In this document: positions 52,725-61,615 of the stretch, in pieces
Numbering within the stretch: position 1 is the first letter of the stretch
Layout: every line of letters starts with the position of its first letter
NCBI RefSeq assembly: GCF_001646665.1
Contig: NZ_LWBU01000011.1
Span: 186,556 to 250,555, forward strand
Length of the DNA: 64,000 nt
Origin: Streptomyces noursei
GTDB lineage: Bacteria; Actinomycetota; Actinomycetes; Streptomycetales; Streptomycetaceae
Direction: 5' to 3'
Made by a program: the position numbers and the translations under genes
The notes under the pieces: model-generated
The model's database searches: none
What the model was told of the DNA's origin: nothing
The model's input: only the letters and a program-made list of their open reading frames with translations

Positions 52725-53723
52725 ATGCCACGTGGACGCCACCGCCATTCCCCACCCCTGCACCGGCTTCTGCCCCCTTCCGCGGTAGCCGGAGCGGCCG
52801 TCCTGTGCGCCGGTGGCGCCTGGCTCCTCTCCGATCCGCTCGCCCTGCGGGTCCTGACCGCCGCCGCGGCCGCCGCGGCGGTCACCGGCGCGGTCCTGAT
52901 GCGCAGCTGGGACCGCGCGGCCGGCCGCCGCGTCGCCGAACTGACCCGGGCCCGGGCCGGCGACCAGTGGCGCACCGAGGAGCGCCTGGCCGAGCTGGAG
53001 ACCGACCTCGAGGAGTCGCGCGAACTGCGCGCCAAGCTCGACGCCAGGCTGCGGGCCAAGCGGGTCGAACTGGCCGCGCTGCGGAACGAGCACGCGGAGC
53101 TGCTGCGCCGGTACGCGACCGCCGAGACGGAGCGGGCCAGCGCGCTGGAGGGCCGCCGGCAGCTCGCCCTGGAGGCCGCCACCCCCAGCCGGGCACTGCC
53201 CGCCGGCACCTCCACGCCCACGCCGGCCGCCTACCTCCAGGCCGCCCGCGCCCTGGAGAGCCTCACGCGCAACGCCGCCGAGCAGGAGGCCAGGCGCACC
53301 ACCGAGGAGGCCCGGCGCCGCGACCGGGCCGAGCGCGCCCGTGAGGCGGACGAGCCGCAGGGGAAGCACGCGGCGGTCGCCGAGCGGCAGCACGACCGCC
53401 CGTCGGCCGCCGCCCCCTCCGTCCGCGGCGCCTCCGCGATGCGCCCGGTGCCGCCGGCCGCCGCGATCGTGCCGTCCACCGAGCAGCGCCGCCCGGCGCC
53501 CCGCCTCCTGGGCGGCTTCGACTTCTTCGGCACGGGCGGCGCGAAGACCCCCGCCGCCATCGAGGCCGTGCAGGACGAGGACCTCGCGGACGTCGTGGGC
53601 GAGGAGGCGCTGGCCGTGCGGCGCGGGGAGGAGCGCGCGGTCGGCAAGGTCATTGACCTGACCGCGCACGACGAGACCGAGCAGCTCGACGTGGTGGAGC
53701 TGCGGCGCGACGCGGTGTCCTGA
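52725..53723 (+). CDS. Coiled-coil membrane protein of unknown function
   Basis: A 332-residue protein. A His/Arg/Pro-rich N-terminus (PRGRHRHSPPLHRLLPPS) leads into two adjacent helices (residues about 20-65), followed by a long charged coiled coil (about 70-160), a Pro/Thr/Ala linker, more charged helix, and a C-terminal segment with LLGGFDFFGTGG and an acidic end. I do not recognise a catalytic domain. An ATG at 52695 would add ten residues; 52725 fits a leaderless transcript. It looks like a streptomycete-specific envelope-associated protein. Confidence 0.72.
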   Translation: MPRGRHRHSPPLHRLLPPSAVAGAAVLCAGGAWLLSDPLALRVLTAAAAAAAVTGAVLMRSWDRAAGRRVAELTRARAGDQWRTEERLAELETDLEESRELRAKLDARLRAKRVELAALRNEHAELLRRYATAETERASALEGRRQLALEAATPSRALPAGTSTPTPAAYLQAARALESLTRNAAEQEARRTTEEARRRDRAERAREADEPQGKHAAVAERQHDRPSAAAPSVRGASAMRPVPPAAAIVPSTEQRRPAPRLLGGFDFFGTGGAKTPAAIEAVQDEDLADVVGEEALAVRRGEERAVGKVIDLTAHDETEQLDVVELRRDAVS

Positions 53724-53790
53724 CCGGCCTCCGGTCACCGTCCGGACGCTGACCGGCCTCCGGTCACTGTCCGGACGCCGGTCACTGTCC
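53720..53790. repeat. Direct repeat of about 29 bp between genes
   Basis: The word CTGACCGGCCTCCGGTCA plus CTGTCCGGACG or CCGTCCGGACG occurs twice in tandem (53721-53749, 53750-53778) with a partial third copy. It overlaps the end of the preceding gene. Confidence 0.75.
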
Positions 53791-53801
53791 GCGCCGCCGC
53801 C

Positions 53802-54944
53802 CTACTTGTCGATGTCGCCGACCACGAAGAAGAACGAGCCCAGGATCGCCACCATGTCGGCGACCAGCGTGCCCGGCAGCAGCTCGACCAGCGCCTGGAT
53901 GTTGTTGAAGGACGCCGAGCGCAGCTTGAGGCGGTACGGCGTCTTGTCGCCCTTGGAGACCAGGTAGTAGCCGTTGAGGCCGAGCGGGTTCTCGGTCCAG
54001 GCGTACGTGTGGCCCTCGGGCGCCTTGAGCACCTTCGGCAGCCGCTGGTTGATCGGGCCGGGCGGCAGCTCGGCCAGCCGGTCCAGGCAGGCGTCGGCGA
54101 GGTCCAGCGAGTTGTGGGTCTGCCCCAGCAGGCACTCGAAGCGCGCCAGGCAGTCGCCCTCGGTACGGGTGACGACCTCCAGGGCGTCCTGGAGCTCGCC
54201 GTACGCCAGATACGGCTCGTCGCGGCGCAGGTCGAAGTCGACGCCGGAGGCGCGGGCGATCGGGCCGCTGACCCCGTACGCGTGCACGGTCGCGGGGGGC
54301 AGGACGCCGACGCCCCGGGTGCGGCCGCGGAAGATCTCGTTGCCGAGGACGAGGCGGTCGTACACGTCCATGCGGGAGCGGACCTCGGCCACCGCGCCGC
54401 GGGCCCGGCCGAGCCAGCCCGCCGGCAGGTCCTCCTTCAGCCCGCCGACCCGGTTGAACATGTAGTGCATCCGGCCGCCGGAGACCTCCTCCATGACGTG
54501 CTGGAGGTCCTCCCGCTCGCGGAAGGCGTGGAAGATCGGGGTGATGCCGCCCAGTTCGAGGGGGTAGGAGCCGAGGAACATCAGGTGGTTGAGGACCCGG
54601 TTCAGCTCGGCGAGCAGCGTGCGGGTCCACACGGCCCGCTCCGGCACCTCCATGCCGAGCATCCGCTCGACGGCCATGACGACGCCCAGCTCGTTGGAGA
54701 ACGCCGACAGCCAGTCGTGGCGGTTGGCCAGCATGATGATCTGGCGGTAGTCGCGCGCCTCGAAGAGCTTCTCGGCCCCGCGGTGCATGTAGCCGACGAC
54801 CGGCTCGGCGTGCCGGATCACCTCGCCGTCCAGGACGAGCCGGAGGCGCAGCACGCCGTGCGTGGAGGGGTGCTGGGGTCCGATGTTCAGCACCATGTCG
54901 GTGCTTTCCGCGGCACCGCCGATGCCGACCGTGGTCTCCGTCAT
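53802..54944 (-). CDS. nuoD2: NADH-quinone oxidoreductase subunit D paralogue (NuoD2)
   Basis: A 380-residue 49-kDa-type complex I subunit outside a nuo operon. Landmarks are [59 protein letters not shown] and the C-terminal [11 protein letters not shown]. The quinone-site Tyr of the family (in the DYL motif) reads Trp78 here (HDWLSAF). Such stand-alone NuoD2 proteins are known in streptomycetes; function unproven. It is coupled by an ATGA overlap to an upstream MidA-like methyltransferase. Confidence 0.92.
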   Translation of the reverse strand: MTETTVGIGGAAESTDMVLNIGPQHPSTHGVLRLRLVLDGEVIRHAEPVVGYMHRGAEKLFEARDYRQIIMLANRHDWLSAFSNELGVVMAVERMLGMEVPERAVWTRTLLAELNRVLNHLMFLGSYPLELGGITPIFHAFREREDLQHVMEEVSGGRMHYMFNRVGGLKEDLPAGWLGRARGAVAEVRSRMDVYDRLVLGNEIFRGRTRGVGVLPPATVHAYGVSGPIARASGVDFDLRRDEPYLAYGELQDALEVVTRTEGDCLARFECLLGQTHNSLDLADACLDRLAELPPGPINQRLPKVLKAPEGHTYAWTENPLGLNGYYLVSKGDKTPYRLKLRSASFNNIQALVELLPGTLVADMVAILGSFFFVVGDIDK

Positions 54945-56068
54945 GCCGGACAGTATCCCTCCCCGGGCACCCGCTGGAGCAGCCAGGTGAAGTCCCCGAG
55001 CCCGCCCCGCGCGGTCAGCTCGGCGGCCTGGCCGGCACGCGCGAGCGCCCGTACGTATCCGGCGGGATCCGTCCGGGCCGTCTCGATCGGCGGCCGCCCG
55101 CCGCTGACGCCGAGCCGCCGCAGCGCCTCCCGCTGGGTGACCAGCCGCGTGCCGTACGGGAGGAGGCCGGACCGCCCCGGGGACGGGGCGTCCGCCGAGG
55201 TGCCGCCCACCGCCTCCGTGCCGCCCGCCGCGCCCGTGCCGCCCACCGGGCCGGTGCCGCCCGCCTCCGCACCGCCCGCCTCCGCACCGCCGCTCGCCGC
55301 CGCGCAGGCGTCCAGGGCCACGTGGGCCGTGATGTCGCACGTCCCGTCCGGCACCGGGGGCACCTCGCGGCCCGCGCGGAAGCCGGTGAGCGTGCCGAAC
55401 GGGGGCCGGGCGCCCGCCGTGTGTGCGTAGTCCACCGCCACCGCCAGGCCCGCCGCCAGCGTGCCGGTCGCCCGGGCCCACGCCTCGTCGCGCGACCGGC
55501 CGATCTCGGCGCGCTCGCCCGGCTCCCGCAGCGGCCACCAGCGGGCCAGCCACGCCGCGTCCGCGCCCGCCACCGGCGCGCCCAGCCGCTCCGTGCCGTC
55601 GGGCGCCACCTCCACGTACCGGTCCGTGCCCGACCCGTCCCGCTCCGCCACGTCCACCGGGACGTTGTCCAGCCACTCGTTCGCGAACAGCAGCCCCCGC
55701 ACCCCCGCCGGCGGCTCGGCCACCCACGCGACGCGCGGGTCGAGCCCCTCGGGCGGAGCGGCGCGCTCGACGGCGTACGCCCGTACGCGCAGCCCCGCCG
55801 GCACGGCCGAGAGCACGCCGCTCAGCAGCTCGCCCCGCCCCGCGCCCATGTCCACCACCGCGACGTCGTCCGTGCCCAGCTCCGCCGCGACCTCCGCCAG
55901 CAGCCGGGCCACCGCCCCGGCGAACAGCGGCGAGGCGTGCACCGAGGTGCGGAAGTGCCCCGCCGGTCCCTCGGGCCGCAGGAAGAAGCCGCCGGGCCCG
56001 TACAGCGCCGTCTCCATGGCCGCCCGCCAGCCGCGCCAGGGCCCCGATCGACCGGTGTCATCATTCAC
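54941..56068 (-). CDS. MidA/NDUFAF7-like SAM-dependent methyltransferase
   Basis: A 375-residue class I methyltransferase of the PF02636/COG1565 type: [35 protein letters not shown] motif [16 protein letters not shown], and [13 protein letters not shown], which matches the family ANE-x-DALPV. A Gly/Ala/Thr-rich insert near residues 270-300 is probably disordered. NDUFAF7 dimethylates an Arg of NDUFS2, the NuoD homologue, during complex I assembly. Here the gene immediately precedes nuoD2 with an ATGA overlap, so NuoD2 is a strong candidate substrate. Confidence 0.85.
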   Translation of the reverse strand: MNDDTGRSGPWRGWRAAMETALYGPGGFFLRPEGPAGHFRTSVHASPLFAGAVARLLAEVAAELGTDDVAVVDMGAGRGELLSGVLSAVPAGLRVRAYAVERAAPPEGLDPRVAWVAEPPAGVRGLLFANEWLDNVPVDVAERDGSGTDRYVEVAPDGTERLGAPVAGADAAWLARWWPLREPGERAEIGRSRDEAWARATGTLAAGLAVAVDYAHTAGARPPFGTLTGFRAGREVPPVPDGTCDITAHVALDACAAASGGAEAGGAEAGGTGPVGGTGAAGGTEAVGGTSADAPSPGRSGLLPYGTRLVTQREALRRLGVSGGRPPIETARTDPAGYVRALARAGQAAELTARGGLGDFTWLLQRVPGEGYCPA

Positions 56069-56123
56069 GGGCACCAGTCTCCACCTTGCGGAGTATGCCT
56101 CCGCCGCCTGGATCGGCCCTCCG

Positions 56124-56157
56124 GTTGACCCATGCACCTATCCGGTTTCCCTACGCT
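56124..56157 (+). promoter_or_regulatory. Leaderless promoter of the sensor kinase gene
   Basis: -10 TACGCT (56152-56157) ends 7 bases before the GTG; GTTGAC at 56124-56129 is a possible but rather distant -35. Confidence 0.55.
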
Positions 56158-56164
56158 GGGTCAC

Positions 56165-57367
56165 GTGCAGCGCCTTTATGACTTCCTCCGCAGACACCCC
56201 ACGGGCGTCGACAGTTTCTGGGCTGTGATGCTCCTGGGGTTCTCCATGCTGTGGGTGGTCCAGGAGCCCGTGGGAGCCGACCCCCGCCCCGCGGCGGCCG
56301 GCGTCGTCCTGCTGCTCTGCCTGGCGCTCGCGCTGCGCCGCCGCGCGCCCGAGAAGATGCTGCTGCTCGTCGCGGGCATCGGGGTCGCCCAGCTCGCGCT
56401 CGACATCCACACCAACCCGGCCGACTTCGCCATGCTCGTGGTGATCTACACGGTCGCGGCGCAGGGCGACAGCCCCCGGTGGGCGTCCCGGCTCGCGCTC
56501 CTCGGGGGCGTGAGCGCGGCGCCGCTCGCCCAGCTGCGCTGGCCCCCCGAGAACGTCTCGACCGCCGGCAAGGTCTTCTTCACCGTCGTGATGACCGTGC
56601 CGTTCGTGCTCGCCTGGGTGCTCGGGGACTCGATGCGCACCCGCCGCGCCTACTTCGACCAGCTGGAGGAGCGGGCCTCCCGGCTGGAGCGGGAGCGCGA
56701 GGCGCAGGCCAAGGTCGCCGTCGCCGCCGAGCGTGCCCGCATCGCCCGCGAACTGCACGACGTCGTCGCCCACAACGTGTCCGTCATGGTCGTCCAGGCC
56801 GACGGTGCCGCCTACGTCCTGGACGCCTCCCCCGAGCAGGCGAAACAGGCCCTGGAGACCATCTCCGGCACCGGCCGCCAGGCCCTCGCCGAGATGCGCC
56901 GGCTGCTGGGCATCCTGCGCACCGGGGAGCCGCAGGACTCCGAGGACTACGTGCCCCAGCCCGACGTCCAGCAGATCGAGCACCTGGTCGAGCAGGTCCG
57001 CGCCGCGGGCCTCACCGTCGACTTCAAGGTCGAGGGCACCGCGCGCCCCCTGCCCAGCGGCGTCGAACTCACCGCGTACCGCATCGTCCAGGAGGCGCTG
57101 ACCAACACCCGCAAGCACGGCGGTCCGGACGCCGGGGCGAGCGTGCGGCTGGTGTACTTCGACGACGGCCTGGGCCTGCTGGTCGAGGACGACGGCCGCG
57201 GCGCGGCGCACGAACTGTACGAGGACGGCGGCGCCGACGGCCGGGGCCACGGCCTGATCGGCATGCGCGAGCGGGTCGGTATGGTCGGCGGCACCCTGGA
57301 CGCCGGCCCCCGGCCGGGCGGCGGCTTCCGGATCAGCGCCCTGCTCCCCCTCAAGCCCGCCCACTGA
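56165..57367 (+). CDS. Sensor histidine kinase (HisKA_3/NarL-type)
   Basis: A 400-residue kinase: four or five membrane helices in residues 18-165, a short coiled coil, then HisKA_3 with phosphoacceptor His198 (RIARELHDVVAHNVSVMVV), N box IVQEALTNTRKHGG and ATP lid LVEDDGRGAAHE with GHGLIGMRERVGMVGG. It phosphorylates the LuxR-type regulator encoded 54 bases downstream. Little of the protein extends outside the membrane, suggesting a membrane-internal signal. The GTG at 56165 is favoured over an ATG at 56132. Confidence 0.93.
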   Translation: MQRLYDFLRRHPTGVDSFWAVMLLGFSMLWVVQEPVGADPRPAAAGVVLLLCLALALRRRAPEKMLLLVAGIGVAQLALDIHTNPADFAMLVVIYTVAAQGDSPRWASRLALLGGVSAAPLAQLRWPPENVSTAGKVFFTVVMTVPFVLAWVLGDSMRTRRAYFDQLEERASRLEREREAQAKVAVAAERARIARELHDVVAHNVSVMVVQADGAAYVLDASPEQAKQALETISGTGRQALAEMRRLLGILRTGEPQDSEDYVPQPDVQQIEHLVEQVRAAGLTVDFKVEGTARPLPSGVELTAYRIVQEALTNTRKHGGPDAGASVRLVYFDDGLGLLVEDDGRGAAHELYEDGGADGRGHGLIGMRERVGMVGGTLDAGPRPGGGFRISALLPLKPAH

Positions 57368-57421
57368 CACCGAGCCCGCCCGACCCCCCCCGAGCCCGCC
57401 CACCGCCCCGTGAGGAACCGC

Positions 57422-58096
57422 ATGTCCATCCGCGTGATGCTCGTCGACGACCAGGTGCTGCTGCGCACCGGCTTCCGCATGGTGCTCGCCGCCCAGCCGG
57501 ACATGGAGGTCGTGGCGGAGGCGGGCGACGGGGCGGAGGCCATCGAGATCCTCCGCTCCACGGCCGTGGACGTGGTCCTGATGGACGTCCGCATGCCGAG
57601 GCTCGACGGCGTCGAGGCGACCCGCCGCATCTGCGCCGCCCCGCAGCCGCCGAAGGTCCTCATCCTCACCACCTTCGACCTCGACGAGTACGCGTTCTCG
57701 GGGCTGAAGGCGGGCGCCAGCGGCTTCATGCTGAAGGACGTGCCCCCGGGCGAGCTGCTCAGCGCGATCCGCTCCGTGCACAGCGGCGACGCGGTCGTCG
57801 CGCCGTCGACCACCCGGCGCCTCCTGGACCGCTTCTCGCCGATGCTCCCGGTCACCGGCAGCGAGCCGCGCGACAAGACGCTGGAGAAGCTGACCGAACG
57901 GGAGCGGGAGGTGATGATGCTGGTCGCCCAGGGCCTGTCGAACGGGGAGATCGCGGCCCGGCTGGTGCTGTCGGAGGCCACGGTCAAGACCCATGTGGGC
58001 CGCATCCTCACCAAGCTGGCGCTCCGCGACCGCGTCCAGGTCGTGGTCCTCGCCTACGAGACGGGCCTCGTCCGGGCCGGCGGCGGAAACGTGTAG
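57422..58096 (+). CDS. LuxR/NarL-family response regulator
   Basis: A 224-residue regulator: receiver domain with acidic pocket (MLVDDQ), phosphoacceptor Asp55 (VVLMDVRMPRLDG), switch Thr (LILTTFD) and Lys (GFMLKD); linker; LuxR HTH (LTEREREVMMLVAQGLSNGEIAARLVLSEATVKTHVGRIL). It is cognate to the preceding kinase. The ATG at 57422 has GAGG at 7 bases; an upstream GTG at 57410 is less likely. Confidence 0.95.
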   Translation: MSIRVMLVDDQVLLRTGFRMVLAAQPDMEVVAEAGDGAEAIEILRSTAVDVVLMDVRMPRLDGVEATRRICAAPQPPKVLILTTFDLDEYAFSGLKAGASGFMLKDVPPGELLSAIRSVHSGDAVVAPSTTRRLLDRFSPMLPVTGSEPRDKTLEKLTEREREVMMLVAQGLSNGEIAARLVLSEATVKTHVGRILTKLALRDRVQVVVLAYETGLVRAGGGNV

Positions 58097-58138
58097 CGGC
58101 GGCTGGACCGGGCACCGGCGCCCCGCACGCGCCACTCC

Positions 58139-59248
58139 CTAGCGCAGGACCGTCTCCAGGAAGTCGCTGCCGATGCGGGCCACCGCGGCCACGTCCAGCT
58201 GGTGCAGCACGTACCGGCCGCGGCGCCGGGTCGTCACCAGGGAGGCCTTCTTGAGCACGGCCAGGTGGCGGGAGACCTCCGGCGAGGTGATGCCGTACGT
58301 CTCGGCCAGCTCGCCCGTCGTGTACGCGGCGCGCGCCAGCTGCCGGCACATCCGCATCCGCATGGGGTGGGCCAGGGCGTCCATGCGCAGCTGGAGCAGC
58401 TCCACGGAGGCCGGGCCGGGCAGCTCGGGGGCGCCGACCGGGTAGTGGACGACGGGGCGCCAGCCCGGGGCGTGCAGCACCATCAGATGGGGCCAGCCGA
58501 AGCTGGACGGCACGAACGTCACACCCGCCCCGACGGCGGGGTCGGCGGCGGTGGTCCGGCCGTTGGCGAGCTTGTCCACCTCGATGCGCTGCTGGGCGCC
58601 GCCGTCCTCGGAGAGCCCCAGCGTCACGGCGGGCGAGACCGCCCGGAGCGTCTCGGGCAGCCCCTTGCGGCGCAGCAGCTCCGTCTTGTGCCGGGCGTCC
58701 GCGGCGAGCGCGGGCGCGACCCTGCGCCAGGTGTCGGCGAAGAACGCCCGGTCGCAGTCCTCGAACAGCCGGCGCAGCCAGGCCCGTACGCCGGCGGGGT
58801 CGGCCAGCAGGCGGCGCGTGAAGTCCAGCTGCTTGGGCCCCCGGTTGGCGGCCAGCTCCAGGGCCCGCTCCGTGCGGACGGGGCCGCCGATCGCGTACTG
58901 CTCGGAGCAGGTGAACTCCAGTGCCGCGGTGACGAACCGGTCCTCGTCCAGCCGGTCCAGCAGGTCCAGCTCGTCGGCGAGGGTGGCGCCGGTGCGGCCG
59001 TCGCCGCCGCGGATGCCGGCGTACGGCATGAAGACGTCCGAGAAGCTGGTCGTCCAGAGGAAGTTCGCCTCGTGCAGCCGGTCGGCCAGGTCGGGCTTGA
59101 GGGCGGCGGAGGTGGCGGTCGCCCAGCCGTGCAGGCCCGGGTGGTGGCCGGGTTCGGCCAGCGCGTGCAGCGCCACGCCCAGCTCGGCGAGGGGCGACGG
59201 CTCGAAGACGATGCGTTCGGGCGGCAGGCCCGTGATGTCGATGATCAC
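58139..59248 (-). CDS. DUF5937 regulator with C-terminal ArsR-type HTH
   Basis: A 369-residue protein. The N-terminal domain of about 270 residues (LPPERIVFEPSPLAELGVALHAL, WTTSFSDVFMPYAG) is the DUF5937 type. The C-terminal winged HTH is ArsR-like (DALAHPMRMRMCRQLARAAYTTGELAETYGITSPEVSRHLAVLKKASLV, RRRGRYVLHQLD). Having the HTH at the C-terminus is unusual for ArsR proteins but normal for this family. GGGGG lies 7 bases before the GTG at 59248; a GTG at 59254 lies too close to it. Ligand unknown. Confidence 0.85.
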   Translation of the reverse strand: MIIDITGLPPERIVFEPSPLAELGVALHALAEPGHHPGLHGWATATSAALKPDLADRLHEANFLWTTSFSDVFMPYAGIRGGDGRTGATLADELDLLDRLDEDRFVTAALEFTCSEQYAIGGPVRTERALELAANRGPKQLDFTRRLLADPAGVRAWLRRLFEDCDRAFFADTWRRVAPALAADARHKTELLRRKGLPETLRAVSPAVTLGLSEDGGAQQRIEVDKLANGRTTAADPAVGAGVTFVPSSFGWPHLMVLHAPGWRPVVHYPVGAPELPGPASVELLQLRMDALAHPMRMRMCRQLARAAYTTGELAETYGITSPEVSRHLAVLKKASLVTTRRRGRYVLHQLDVAAVARIGSDFLETVLR

Positions 59249-59353
59249 GCTCACGCCCCCATGGTGAGGGGTGCGGCGGCGGACCTCGCGCCGATTGACG
59301 GGCCTCGTCAATCCACGCGCCGGTGCCGGACGGGCGGGCGGAGGGTGGGACGC

Positions 59354-59536
59354 ATGAACGCCCTGCACCAGCACATGATCGACGCCTACCGGGCCGCCCG
59401 GCACGGCGAGGAGCCCCCGCCGCCCCCCGGCCGCGACGACCTGGCGGCCCTCCGGGCGGCCCGCGACCACCACCTGCGCCGCTCCCGCGCGGGGGACCGG
59501 TCCACAGGCTGTGGACAGGGAGGTAGCCCCGCGTAA
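59354..59536 (+). CDS. Small hypothetical protein (60 aa)
   Basis: A 60-residue frame with GGAGGGTGGG just before its ATG. It begins MNALHQHMIDAYRAARHGE, then a Pro-rich turn and a basic C-terminus (RAARDHHLRRSRAGDRS). It has a predicted amphipathic first helix and no membrane segment. It looks like a family of small streptomycete proteins of unknown function. Overlap of its end with the following promoter region leaves some doubt. Confidence 0.5.
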   Translation: MNALHQHMIDAYRAARHGEEPPPPPGRDDLAALRAARDHHLRRSRAGDRSTGCGQGGSPA

Positions 59537-59603
59537 CGCTGGCGTAGCATGACGAGAAATCGTCCGGTACCCCCCGCGGACTGGAACGGAAGGCCGTCGA
59601 CGC

Positions 59604-60605
59604 GTGAACGCACCCGCACAACCCCGCCCCGCCCGGCTCTCCGTCGGCGTCGTCGGCGCCGGCCGGGTAGGACCCGCCCTCGCCGCCGCGCTGCGGCTCG
59701 CCGGGCACCGCCCCGTGGCCGTCTCCGGCGTGTCCGACGCGTCCCGCCGCCGCGCCGCCGAGCTGCTGCCGGACGTCCCGCTGGTGCCGCCCGCCCAGGT
59801 CCTGGAGCGCGCCGAGCTGGTGCTGCTCACCGTCCCGGACGACGCCCTGCCCGGCCTGGTCCAGGGGCTGGCCGAGACCGGCGCCGTACGCCCCGGGCAG
59901 CTGCTGGTCCACACCTCCGGGCGGTACGGCACGGCGGTGCTCGACCCCGCCCGCCGGGCCGGCGCCCTCCCGCTCGCCCTGCACCCGGCGATGACGTTCA
60001 CCGGCACGAGCGTCGACGTCGACCGGCTCGCCGGGTGCTCGTTCGGCGTCACGGCCCCCGAGGAGCTGCGGCTGGCCGCCGAGGCCCTGGTGATCGAGAT
60101 GGGCGGCGAGCCCGAGTGGATCGAGGAAGCGGCCCGCCCGCTCTACCACGCGGCCCTCGCCCTGGGGGCGAACCACCTGGTCACCCTGGTCGCCCAGTCC
60201 ATGGAGCTGCTCCGGCAGGCCGGCGTCGCCGCCCCGGACCGGATGCTCGGTCCGCTCCTGGGCGCGGCCCTGGACAACGCCCTGCGCTCGGGTGACGCCG
60301 CCCTGACCGGCCCCGTCGCCCGCGGTGACGCGGGCACCGTCGCCGCGCACGTGGCGGAGCTGCGCAAGCACGCGCCCGCCACCGTCGCCGGGTACCTGGC
60401 CATGGCCCGTACGACCGCGGACCGCGCACTCGCGCACGGACTGCTCAAGCCGGAGCTCGCGGAGGACCTGCTCGGCGTCCTCGCGGACGGCTCCGCCGGC
60501 CCGGGCGGCCCCACCGGCCCCACCGACACCGACCGACCCACCGGCCCCACCGACCCCAGCAGTCCGGGCGGACCCGCCGGGCCGGAAGGAGACAGCGGCC
60601 GATGA
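59604..60605 (+). CDS. Rossmann-fold DUF2520 oxidoreductase-like protein
   Basis: A 333-residue protein with an N-terminal Rossmann segment ([37 protein letters not shown]) and a DUF2520 C-terminal domain ([28 protein letters not shown]). It resembles ketopantoate reductase and pyrroline-carboxylate reductase in fold. Coupling to panC (ATGA overlap) makes a role in pantothenate synthesis, possibly ketopantoate reduction, reasonable but unproven. A Pro/Gly/Thr-rich tail ends the protein. The GTG start follows GGAAGG. Confidence 0.88.
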   Translation: MNAPAQPRPARLSVGVVGAGRVGPALAAALRLAGHRPVAVSGVSDASRRRAAELLPDVPLVPPAQVLERAELVLLTVPDDALPGLVQGLAETGAVRPGQLLVHTSGRYGTAVLDPARRAGALPLALHPAMTFTGTSVDVDRLAGCSFGVTAPEELRLAAEALVIEMGGEPEWIEEAARPLYHAALALGANHLVTLVAQSMELLRQAGVAAPDRMLGPLLGAALDNALRSGDAALTGPVARGDAGTVAAHVAELRKHAPATVAGYLAMARTTADRALAHGLLKPELAEDLLGVLADGSAGPGGPTGPTDTDRPTGPTDPSSPGGPAGPEGDSGR

Positions 60606-61615
60606 GCACCGCCTTCGAACTGATCCCCACGCGCGAGGACCTCGAGTACGTCCTCGATCACTTCGCCCCCCGCGGCCGCACCGCCGTCGTGATGACCATG
60701 GGCGCCCTCCACGAGGGCCACGCCACCCTGGTCCGCGCCGCCCGCGAGCACGTCGGCCGCGACGGCTACGTCCTGGTGACCGTGTTCGTCAATCCGCTGC
60801 AGTTCGGCGCGGGCGAGGACCTCGACCGCTACCCGCGCACCCTGGAAGCGGACCTCGCGACCGCCGAGCGGGCGGGCGCCGACGCCGTGTTCGCCCCGTC
60901 CGCCGACGAGGTCTACCCGGGCGGGCAGCCCCAGGTGCGGATCACCGCCGGCCCCATGGGGGAGCGGCTGGAGGGCGCCTCGCGCCCCGGCCACTTCGAC
61001 GGCATGCTCACCGTCGTCGCCAAGCTGCTGCACCTCACCCGCCCCGACGTGGCGTTCTTCGGCCAGAAGGATGCCCAGCAGCTCGCCCTGATCCGGCGCA
61101 TGGTGCGCGACCTGAACTTCCCGGTCGAGATCGTCGGCGTGCCGACGGTCCGCGAGCCCGACGGCCTGGCCCTGTCCAGCCGCAACCGGTACCTCTCGCA
61201 CCGCGAGCGCCGTACGGCCCTCGCCCTGTCGGCCGCCCTGTTCGCCGCCCGCGACCGGCTCGCCGCCCAGACGGCGCTGCTGGCCCGCGCCGAGACGCTG
61301 CCCGCCTCCGAGGGCCGCGCCGAGGCCCTGTCCCGGATCGGCGAGGCCCGTGCCGCGGCCGACGCCCACGCGGTGGCGGCGGCCGTCCCGGGCGGCGGCG
61401 CCCACGCGGTTCGGGCGGCGGCCCGCGCGGTACTCGACGAGGCGGCGAAGGCCGACCCGCCGCTGCTCCTGGACTACGTGGCGCTGGTGGACCCCGCCGA
61501 CTTCACCGACGTCCCCGACGACCACACCGGCGAGGCGGTCCTCGCCGTCGCCGCGAAGGTCGGCACCACCCGGCTGATCGACAACCTCCCCCTCACCTTC
61601 GGAGCCCCCGCATGA
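60602..61615 (+). CDS. panC: Pantothenate synthetase
   Basis: A 337-residue PanC with [50 protein letters not shown] and [12 protein letters not shown]. It joins pantoate and beta-alanine using ATP. It is somewhat longer than E. coli PanC because of an Ala-rich insert near residues 215-260. It is coupled on both sides by ATGA overlaps. Confidence 0.96.
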   Translation: MSTAFELIPTREDLEYVLDHFAPRGRTAVVMTMGALHEGHATLVRAAREHVGRDGYVLVTVFVNPLQFGAGEDLDRYPRTLEADLATAERAGADAVFAPSADEVYPGGQPQVRITAGPMGERLEGASRPGHFDGMLTVVAKLLHLTRPDVAFFGQKDAQQLALIRRMVRDLNFPVEIVGVPTVREPDGLALSSRNRYLSHRERRTALALSAALFAARDRLAAQTALLARAETLPASEGRAEALSRIGEARAAADAHAVAAAVPGGGAHAVRAAARAVLDEAAKADPPLLLDYVALVDPADFTDVPDDHTGEAVLAVAAKVGTTRLIDNLPLTFGAPA

